From UBA6080 sp964607515 (GTDB lineage: Bacteria; Fermentibacterota; Fermentibacteria; Fermentibacterales; JCC-6), in contig CAZSKU010000004.1 in the NCBI GenBank assembly GCA_964607515.1, positions 62,001-126,000 on the forward strand: DNA of 64,000 bases, given 5' to 3'. Below are positions 58,484-64,000 of this stretch, piece by piece (within the stretch, counting starts at the first letter, position 1; the number at the start of each line of letters is the position of its first letter). The notes beneath the pieces are model-generated. The model searched no databases. It was not told the DNA's origin and saw only the letters and a program-made list of their open reading frames with translations. The translations under genes were made by a program, and so were the position numbers.

Positions 58484-60751
58484 TCAGAACTCGTACTCGA
58501 GTCCCACCGAGGGCATGATTCCCCACTGAAGAATCGTGTCCTCGGTGCGGTCTGCGCCGTTCCAGTACACCGCCGCCACGTTCCTCCTGTTGTAGACGTT
58601 GGACACCGATGCGTAGGCGGTAAGGGCGGAATCCCTGAAGTCGAACCGGCGGTCTGCCCTCAAGTTCAGCGTGTGGTACGGAGGCAGCCTCTCCGCGTTG
58701 ATCCTGGAATCGTCCAGCACCGTGCGGTTGGCGGCGGCGCTGGCCTCCAGGTCCAGGGGGGTGAAGGGACGGCCGCCGGCGAAGTCCCAACGGGCCGAGA
58801 CCTCCCACCTCTCGTCGAACTTGAAGCCCCCCTCCAGCCCCACGATCACCCTGTTGTCAAAGATCCGCGGTCGCCAGGGCTGCCCCGGACTGCGGTAATC
58901 CGCGGTGGACCAGGCGCACGAGGCTATTCCGTAGAGCCCCATGGCGAGCCGTCTCTGAAGGATGACCTCCACCCCCCGGGATCGCGCCTCGGCTCCGGCG
59001 GTCAGGGAGTCGAAGGTGTAGAGGTCCTGCTCGCTGCTGAGCCCGTCCAGGATGAAGTAGCCGGGTTGGCCGGGGTCGTAGGGAAACCTGCTGTATCGCT
59101 TCAAATAGGCCTCAACCGAGAGCCGGGAGTCCCTGTCCAGCAACCGCCTCCATCCCAGAACCAGGTGTTCTGCGCAAGGGTCCGGGAGTTTCTCGAATTC
59201 GGCGCTTCGGGCCGCCAGCTCCCCGGGAAGGCCCTGGCGGTACACACCGCCGGCCAGAGAGAAGGATCCGGCGACCCCGGCGTCCAGCACCAGGCCTCCC
59301 CGGGGGGAGAACAACAGCCTTCCCGCCGGCCTCCGGTCCCCCCGGACCCCGAGGTTCGCCTCCAGACCCGGCAGCAGAGTCCGGGTCAGGGCGCACCAGG
59401 CGCCCGCGGCAAATCCGTTGAAATCGCCAGCCACCTCGAGAGGCGGAAGCGGATCGCCTCCCCAGGTGGAATCGGCGCCGTAGAAGTTGTCGTACCGGTC
59501 GAAGCCGTACTCCCCGTCGAGCCCGAACTCCAGCCCGGTCTGCGGAGAGGGGTTCCATCGGTTCACGTTCCTCAGACGAACGGACCTTTCCCTGGAGTCC
59601 TGGTCGGCCTCAAGCTGATCGCTGACGGTCTTCCGGTAGTCTCCACGGTAAGCCACCCGGGTGAAGGACAGGGATGTCTCGGAGAAACCCTCCCCGGGCC
59701 ACAGCCAGCGCCAGTTGACTCCCGTCAGGAGGTTCTCCGCCTCGGTGATTCCGTAGTTGGGGTTCCCGTCCTCCATGGCCTGATCCCGGGTGTAGTCCAC
59801 CCGGTCCACCGCCCCCATTCCCAGGAAGGTCAGCCGGTTGGCCCGGGAGGGGCTGAGTTCGCACCGGGCGCAGAAGTCCGAATAGACGGGCACCGCATCT
59901 ACATCGGCGATGTCCACCAGAAGGCTCACCCAGGAGTGCCTGGCGGCGGCCAGCCAGGACCCGGACCCGCCCTGCAGAGGACCCTCCAGCACCACCCCCG
60001 CACCGGCCATGCCGAAGTCCGCCTGGCCCGCGAACTCCCGGCGGTTTCCGGGCCTGAGTTCCAGCTCCATTATCGAGGAAAGCCTGTCGCCGTAGCGTCC
60101 GGGAAAACCTCCCGCCGAGAAGAAGACGTCCGAGAGGAGGTCCACGTTCACCATGGACAACCCTCCTCCGGAGGTGCTCTGCCTGGGAAAGTGGTTCACG
60201 TTTTCAAGGCTCATGTTGTCCACGTATACCCCGTTTTCCATGGGATTCCCCCCCCGGACCGCAAGACCGTTGTACTGGTTGTCCACCCGGGCCACCGACG
60301 GGAGCCCCGCCACTATCCTGACCACGTCTCCCGCGGACCCGGGCGACCGGCGCACCTCTTCGCCGGAGAAATCCTGCCTGGAGCCGTTCCCCGGTTCGTC
60401 CGAGGAGAACACCGTGGGAACCACGGTAACAACAGAAGCCCCGGCGGGGGCAGGTTCCAGCCGAAAGTCCACCCCGGTGAGTCTGCCCGACCTTACGATG
60501 ACGTCCGTCCTCATTCCGGGCTCGTGGCCCACCGATGAAACCCTCAGACCGTAGGATCCCGGAGGCACCCCCTGGATTGTGTACCGGCCATCCCCGTCGG
60601 CTATGGCGCCGAACTCCGTGCCGTCCAGCACAAGCATGGCTCCCGGCACTGGTTCCAGGGTTCCCGAGGACACCACTCTTCCGGCGATCTCCCCCTGAAG
60701 GGCCTCCCCCCGAAGCAATCCCGCCAGCAGCAGTGAAACCGCAAACCGCAT
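58484..60751 (-). CDS. TonB-dependent outer-membrane receptor
   Basis: 755 residues. Signal peptide, N-terminal carboxypeptidase-regulatory-like domain (IAGRVVSSGTLEPVPGAMLV), plug domain with GDVVRIVAGLPSVARVDNQYNGLAVRGGNPMENGVYVDN, then a barrel ending FVGLEYEF-like (VGLEYEF). No clear TonB box could be fixed. RBS AAGGAGAGAATC precedes ATG 60751. Promoter at 60806-60834 with a palindromic operator (60789-60806) between it and the divergent TetR gene. The substrate may be linked to the neighbouring SLC13 transporter. Confidence 0.9.
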   Translation of the reverse strand: MRFAVSLLLAGLLRGEALQGEIAGRVVSSGTLEPVPGAMLVLDGTEFGAIADGDGRYTIQGVPPGSYGLRVSSVGHEPGMRTDVIVRSGRLTGVDFRLEPAPAGASVVTVVPTVFSSDEPGNGSRQDFSGEEVRRSPGSAGDVVRIVAGLPSVARVDNQYNGLAVRGGNPMENGVYVDNMSLENVNHFPRQSTSGGGLSMVNVDLLSDVFFSAGGFPGRYGDRLSSIMELELRPGNRREFAGQADFGMAGAGVVLEGPLQGGSGSWLAAARHSWVSLLVDIADVDAVPVYSDFCARCELSPSRANRLTFLGMGAVDRVDYTRDQAMEDGNPNYGITEAENLLTGVNWRWLWPGEGFSETSLSFTRVAYRGDYRKTVSDQLEADQDSRERSVRLRNVNRWNPSPQTGLEFGLDGEYGFDRYDNFYGADSTWGGDPLPPLEVAGDFNGFAAGAWCALTRTLLPGLEANLGVRGDRRPAGRLLFSPRGGLVLDAGVAGSFSLAGGVYRQGLPGELAARSAEFEKLPDPCAEHLVLGWRRLLDRDSRLSVEAYLKRYSRFPYDPGQPGYFILDGLSSEQDLYTFDSLTAGAEARSRGVEVILQRRLAMGLYGIASCAWSTADYRSPGQPWRPRIFDNRVIVGLEGGFKFDERWEVSARWDFAGGRPFTPLDLEASAAANRTVLDDSRINAERLPPYHTLNLRADRRFDFRDSALTAYASVSNVYNRRNVAAVYWNGADRTEDTILQWGIMPSVGLEYEF

Positions 60752-60788
60752 GATTCTCTCCTTCCCGCGATGCTTATGACTCCTACTG

Positions 60789-60834
60789 TTCAAACATGCG
60801 TTTGAATCATATGTTTGGAAACGACGGACGACAA
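60789..60834 (-). promoter_or_regulatory. TonB-receptor promoter and TetR-type operator
   Basis: Minus-strand TTGTCG (60829-60834), 17-base spacer, TATGAT (60806-60811). Immediately downstream, spanning the expected start site, is a dyad TTCAAAC-ATGC-GTTTGAA (60789-60806), the size and symmetry of a TetR operator. The divergent TetR-family gene begins 100 bases away, so it is the likely regulator. Confidence 0.6.
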
Positions 60835-60905
60835 GCCCCGGCTTGCGGGAAGACTGTGAAATGCTTACTCTACGGGGATACGAAGGAAGGTTCTTTCAGG
60901 GAGCA

Positions 60906-61574
60906 ATGGACAACACCAGGGCAAGGATCATCCTCGCCGCAATCTCCCTCCTGGAGAAGGGCGGCACGGGGGCCATGACCGTGAGGCGCATCGCCGCCGA
61001 GGCCGGGGTGAACACCGCCGCGGTGAACTACCACTTCGGTTCCAAGGCCAGGCTCATGGAGATAGTCCTGGACACCACTCTTCAGCACGTTTTCGACGAC
61101 TGGCTCTCGGTAATGACCACCCCGGGATTGAGCATGTACGCCCGAATCCACTGCTTCCTCGACCTGCTCATGGAAGGGATCGAGAGGTATCCCGGCATCG
61201 TCAGGGCCAGGCTCTTCGACCCCGCTCTGATGAAAGATTCCCGCAGGGACTTCGTACGGGGTTTCGCAGCCTTCCTGGACCGGCTCCATGAGTTGATCTC
61301 GAGGGACAGGCAGGGAACCACCGGGGATCTGCGGCTGTCCCTGGCCCAGATGATCAGTTCCGCCGTTACCATGGCCCTGGTGCCCGAACTTCTGTCGGCT
61401 GCGGTGGAGGGCGGCGGCACCGGAAGAAACGCCAGGAACCTCTTCATCTCCAGCCTGGTCAGCCGGTTCACCGGCATCGAACCGGAGCTTTCCCCCGAAG
61501 ACCGGCGGCTCATGGACTCCCTGTTCGCCATGGCCTTCTCGGGGCTGGAGACGGAGATATCCAGTGAGTCTTGA
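60906..61574 (+). CDS. TetR-family transcriptional regulator
   Basis: 222 residues from ATG 60906 (RBS CAGGGAGCA); upstream TTG 60843 and ATG 60861 are poorer. The N-terminal helix-turn-helix is clear: ILAAISLLEKGGTGAMTVRRIAAEAGVNTAAVNYHFGSKARL. A ligand-binding helical C-terminal domain (~70-222) follows. Divergent from the TonB receptor, with a matching dyad between them, and its end overlaps the SLC13 gene start by 11 bases. Likely represses the receptor, and perhaps its own operon with SLC13, in response to an unknown ligand. Confidence 0.9.
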   Translation: MDNTRARIILAAISLLEKGGTGAMTVRRIAAEAGVNTAAVNYHFGSKARLMEIVLDTTLQHVFDDWLSVMTTPGLSMYARIHCFLDLLMEGIERYPGIVRARLFDPALMKDSRRDFVRGFAAFLDRLHELISRDRQGTTGDLRLSLAQMISSAVTMALVPELLSAAVEGGGTGRNARNLFISSLVSRFTGIEPELSPEDRRLMDSLFAMAFSGLETEISSES

Positions 61575-63378
61575 GCTGGCTGGAACCTTCGCTGTTTTGG
61601 GGGTATCCGTGGTGCTTTTCCTCACCGAGAGGATCCGTCCCGATGTGGTGGCCCTGGCTACGGTGGCGGCGCTGGCGGGGATAGGAGCCCTCACCCCCGA
61701 GGAGGCCTTCTCCGGTTTCAGCAGCAGGGCCGTGATAACGCTCATCTCGGTGTTCACCCTGGCCGAGGGACTCACCCGCACCGGCGTATCGGACCAAGCC
61801 GCCCGGCTCCTCCTCAAGTGGGGGGGCAAACGGGAGGGGCGGCTTGTGGGGCTGGTGATGTGGGCCGGAGCCGGTCTGTCGCTTTTCATGAACAACATCG
61901 CCGCCGCCGCGGTACTGCTTCCGGCCGCCGGCGGCGCCGCCCGCCGGGCGGGAATACCCCAGTCCAAGGTATTGATGCCCCTGGCCTACGCCACAATCCT
62001 GGGGGGCATGGCCACGTTGCTCACCACCATGAACATCGTAGCCAGCAGCGTTCTCGAGGAACGGGGGCTGCAGGGGTTCGGCCTGCTGGACTTCATCCCG
62101 GTGGGGCTGCCCATGCTGGCCGCCGGGGTCCTCTACATGAGCTGGTGGGGAAGACTCAGGCTTCCTTCGGACGCCGGCCGGGAGGAGATCCTTCGGGAGG
62201 CCGGGCGGGAGATGAGCCTTCTCAACATCTACAGGATGGGGGAATTCTTCTTCAGGGCGAAGATACCCGCAGGCTCCTACCTGATCGGCAAGACCCTGGC
62301 GGAAAGCACCTTCCGGGAAGCCTTCGGCCTGAACGTGGTGGCCCGGGAGAGGGCCGGGGGCAGCATCGCTCCCCTGCTGCCCGATTCGGTGTTCCAGGAG
62401 GGGGACGTGCTGCTCATGGAAGGCAACGCGGAGGAATTCAGGAAGCGCGACCGGGAACCATACCTGGAGATCATGCCCTGCTTCCGGCTGGACGGCGGCG
62501 CCCTGGAGGGCCCCTCCCTGGCCATCGCCGAAGCCATGCTGTCCCCCAGGTCGAGCCTCATCGGACGCACCCTGAAGGAAGTCCACTTCAGACAGAAGTT
62601 CGGGCTGTCGGTGCTGGCCATATGGCGCGGCGGGACTCCCATAAGGGAAGAACTGGGCGAACGGAAGCTGGCCTTCGGGGACGCCCTCCTCCTTCAGGGC
62701 CCCCGGGACAGGATCAGGGTGATAGACCTGGACCAGGGGCTGATACTGCTCTCCATGGATCACGAAACCCGGCCGCTTCGGGGCCGGGGGAAGACTGCCC
62801 TGCTGATCCTCGCCGCGACCCTTGCCGCTGTGATATTCACGCCTCTGCCCATGTCCCAGGTGCTTCTCACCGGGGCGGTTCTGATGCTCCTGGCCGGGGC
62901 GGTCAACATGGAGCAGACCTACCGGGCCATAGACTGGCGCGGGATCTTCCTGGTGGCGGGAATGCTGCCCCTGGCCCTGGCCCTGACCAAGACCGGCGCC
63001 GCGGACATGGTCTCGTCGGCGGTCAATTCCCTCCTGCACGGCATGAGCCCGGTGCTCACGGCGGCTGCAATGTTCCTCTGCTCGGCGCTGCTCACCCAGG
63101 CCGTCAGCGGAGCCGCGGTGGCGGCGATCATGGCGCCCATCGCGGTTTCCGCCGCAGCCGGGGCCGGGGCGCCCCCCCAGGCCCTGGCCATGGCGGTTGC
63201 CCTGGGCTCGTCCATGGCTTTCCTCACCCCCCTGGGACACCCCGTAAACACTCTGGTCATGGGCGCCGGAGGGTACAGATTCAGGGACTACCGCCGGGTG
63301 GGGTGGCCCCTGTTCCTGATACTCACCGCGGTGGCGATAGCCGGGATGGCCCTGCGCTGGGGGCTGGCCGGGACATAG
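61564..63378 (+). CDS. SLC13-family permease with two RCK_C/TrkA-C domains (copy 2)
   Basis: 604 residues, same layout as the protein at 1855-3621: N-terminal helices (first NNIAAAAVLLPAAGG loop), two RCK_C domains (~215-300 and ~320-400) and a second helical block ending TPLGHPVNTLVMGAGGYRFRDY. GTG 61564 is used; GGAGATATCCA lies upstream and it overlaps the TetR stop. The coupling to TetR and the TonB receptor suggests joint uptake of one solute, the receptor across the outer membrane and this permease across the inner. Substrate unknown. Confidence 0.88.
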   Translation: MSLELAGTFAVLGVSVVLFLTERIRPDVVALATVAALAGIGALTPEEAFSGFSSRAVITLISVFTLAEGLTRTGVSDQAARLLLKWGGKREGRLVGLVMWAGAGLSLFMNNIAAAAVLLPAAGGAARRAGIPQSKVLMPLAYATILGGMATLLTTMNIVASSVLEERGLQGFGLLDFIPVGLPMLAAGVLYMSWWGRLRLPSDAGREEILREAGREMSLLNIYRMGEFFFRAKIPAGSYLIGKTLAESTFREAFGLNVVARERAGGSIAPLLPDSVFQEGDVLLMEGNAEEFRKRDREPYLEIMPCFRLDGGALEGPSLAIAEAMLSPRSSLIGRTLKEVHFRQKFGLSVLAIWRGGTPIREELGERKLAFGDALLLQGPRDRIRVIDLDQGLILLSMDHETRPLRGRGKTALLILAATLAAVIFTPLPMSQVLLTGAVLMLLAGAVNMEQTYRAIDWRGIFLVAGMLPLALALTKTGAADMVSSAVNSLLHGMSPVLTAAAMFLCSALLTQAVSGAAVAAIMAPIAVSAAAGAGAPPQALAMAVALGSSMAFLTPLGHPVNTLVMGAGGYRFRDYRRVGWPLFLILTAVAIAGMALRWGLAGT

Positions 63379-63404
63379 AAAAGCCCCCGCCCGAAAGCGG
63401 GGGC
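63377..63404 (-). terminator. Intrinsic terminator after tRNA-Glu
   Basis: On the minus strand GCCCCCGC and GCGGGGGC pair (genomic 63383-63404) around a six-base loop, with TTTTCTA following. It overlaps the stop codon of the convergent SLC13 gene. Confidence 0.8.
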
Positions 63405-63408
63405 GTTC

Positions 63409-63484
63409 TGGCGCTCCCAAGGGGGCTCGAACCCCTGTTTCCGGCGTGAGAGGCCAGCGTCCTAGGCCACTAGACGATGGGAGC
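63409..63484 (-). tRNA. tRNA-Glu (anticodon CTC)
   Basis: A complete cloverleaf on the minus strand: acceptor GCTCCCA/TGGGAGC, anticodon stem CTGGC/GCCGG around loop CTCTCAC (anticodon CTC), T arm ACAGGGGTTCGAGCCCCC, discriminator G and an encoded CCA at the 3' end. It lies 35 bases downstream of gltX and is followed directly by a terminator, so the synthetase and its tRNA appear to be cotranscribed. Confidence 0.93.
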
Positions 63485-63519
63485 ACGGAGCGGGAATATC
63501 GGCCGGGTGCTCCGAATCG

Positions 63520-64000
63520 TCAACCCCGGCCGCGGCTTTTCTCGAGAGCCCTGAGTCTCTTGCCGGATATTCCCCCCAGAACCTCCATGGCTGCATGGAT
63601 CCTCCTTCTGGAGAGGTCGGGGCCCAGAACCTCCATTCCGGAGTAAAGGGGAGGCCCGACCCTGGATCCGGTGAGGGCGGCGTAGAAGGGGGCGTTGAGT
63701 TCCTTGGGCCTTGTTCCGAACTCCCCGGAGAGCCTTTCGAAGACCCCCCGGATGGAGTTTTCGTTCCACTCGTCCAGGTCCTCCAGGTACCAAAGGGATA
63801 CCTGCAGCAGTTCCAGGACCCCGTCGGTATCCAGCCCGCCAGCCTTCAGGTCCTCCGGGGAAGGGTTCACCCCGTCGCTGAAGAACATTCCGCTGAGCCT
63901 GGCCCAGTCCCCCAGGGTTTCCATCCGGTCGCCCACCACTCCCAGCACCCTCTCGATGTACCCGTCGTTCAGGGCCCACCGGGAGAGCACCGGCAGAAGC
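63520..64000 (-). CDS. gltX: Glutamyl-tRNA synthetase, C-terminal part (continues beyond window)
   Basis: At least 160 residues of the anticodon-binding domain are inside the window; the frame stays open to base 64000, so the catalytic half lies outside. Visible segments are LNDGYIERVLGVVGDRMETLGDWARLSGMFF, ELNAPFYAALTGSRVGPPLYSGMEVLG and RRIHAAMEVLG, typical of the GltX C-terminus. Identity is supported by the tRNA-Glu gene directly downstream. The GlnS-like alternative is unlikely from the conserved RVGPPLY segment. No statement is possible on the HIGH/KMSKS motifs. Confidence 0.85.
   Translation of the reverse strand, partial: LLPVLSRWALNDGYIERVLGVVGDRMETLGDWARLSGMFFSDGVNPSPEDLKAGGLDTDGVLELLQVSLWYLEDLDEWNENSIRGVFERLSGEFGTRPKELNAPFYAALTGSRVGPPLYSGMEVLGPDLSRRRIHAAMEVLGGISGKRLRALEKSRGRG

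Noticed and set aside
61510..63486. Long minus-strand open frame opposite the SLC13 gene
   Set aside because: Antisense to a well-supported membrane protein; the product is Gly/Gln/His-rich with no domain.
1..64000. CRISPR arrays, phage genes and transposases
   Set aside because: No regularly spaced repeats, integrase, capsid or transposase motifs were found on either strand; the only mobile-looking unit is the small inverted repeat at 44443.

Overview
This 64-kb window is GC-rich bacterial chromosome, densely packed with about 57 protein genes, one tRNA and almost no intergenic space. The organism is Gram-negative: there is a TonB-dependent receptor, an OmpA-type barrel, several other outer-membrane-barrel-like proteins, many lipoproteins and a protein ending in a Por/T9SS-like C-terminal domain. 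Single-chain glycyl-tRNA synthetase, an archaeal-like valyl-tRNA synthetase and the rho-rpmE-yqhQ-prfA-prmC order fit an uncultured FCB-group lineage (for example Fermentibacterota- or Krumholzibacteriota-like). That placement is my inference from gene content. I see no phage, transposase or CRISPR array. Start codons are often GTG or TTG, and ATGA, GTGA or TTGA start/stop overlaps are very common.

Layout. 1-5.8 kb: end of a SpoIIE-type phosphatase, an SLC13/RCK_C transporter, malQ and a secreted lamin-tail protein. 5.9-8.9 kb: a minus-strand operon encoding a PorV-like protein with a C-terminal ComEA-type helix-hairpin-helix domain, a barrel like that of Bacteroidota ComEA-type proteins, and a ComEB-like dCMP deaminase. 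9-12.5 kb: a barrel protein, a RecJ-like DHH phosphoesterase behind an unusual promoter, and an SDR epimerase. 12.4-16.6 kb: paralogous Fn3 lipoproteins, a DUF2259 protein, and a DUF5343-TauE pair. 16.6-25.7 kb: a housekeeping operon phoH-pgpH-ybeY-corC-recO-glyQS-valS. 25.8-29.2 kb: LysM protein, coiled-coil lipoprotein, VanZ-like protein and a degenerate GGDEF protein.

29.2-37.5 kb: plus-strand rho-rpmE-yqhQ-prfA-prmC-ispG-glnA-propeller lipoprotein. 37.6-42.3 kb: a nucleotidyltransferase-like gene facing a six-gene minus operon (acylphosphatase, barrel, Cys-motif protein, RNase D, endonuclease III, cyclase). 42.4-45.5 kb: OmpA-family protein and a thioredoxin lipoprotein converging on a 129-bp inverted-repeat element, then a Nudix gene. 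45.5-50.6 kb: nitroreductase-pepP-tadA-GH85 operon and Hsp20. 50.8-55.1 kb: tldD-pmbA and a DegP/DegQ-type protease. 55.2-63.4 kb: exported SagB-like protein, barrel protein, second propeller lipoprotein, secreted beta-rich protein, then a TonB receptor divergent from a TetR regulator and a second SLC13 transporter. The window ends with gltX (partial) followed by tRNA-Glu(CTC).

The most interesting leads are the comE-like operon, the inverted-repeat element (with a decayed end copy 9 kb away) that supplies a gene's last codons and stop, the palindrome-in-spacer promoter of the RecJ-like gene, and the TetR-type dyad next to the TonB-receptor promoter. Gaps between genes are all under 300 bases; the largest are described as features.
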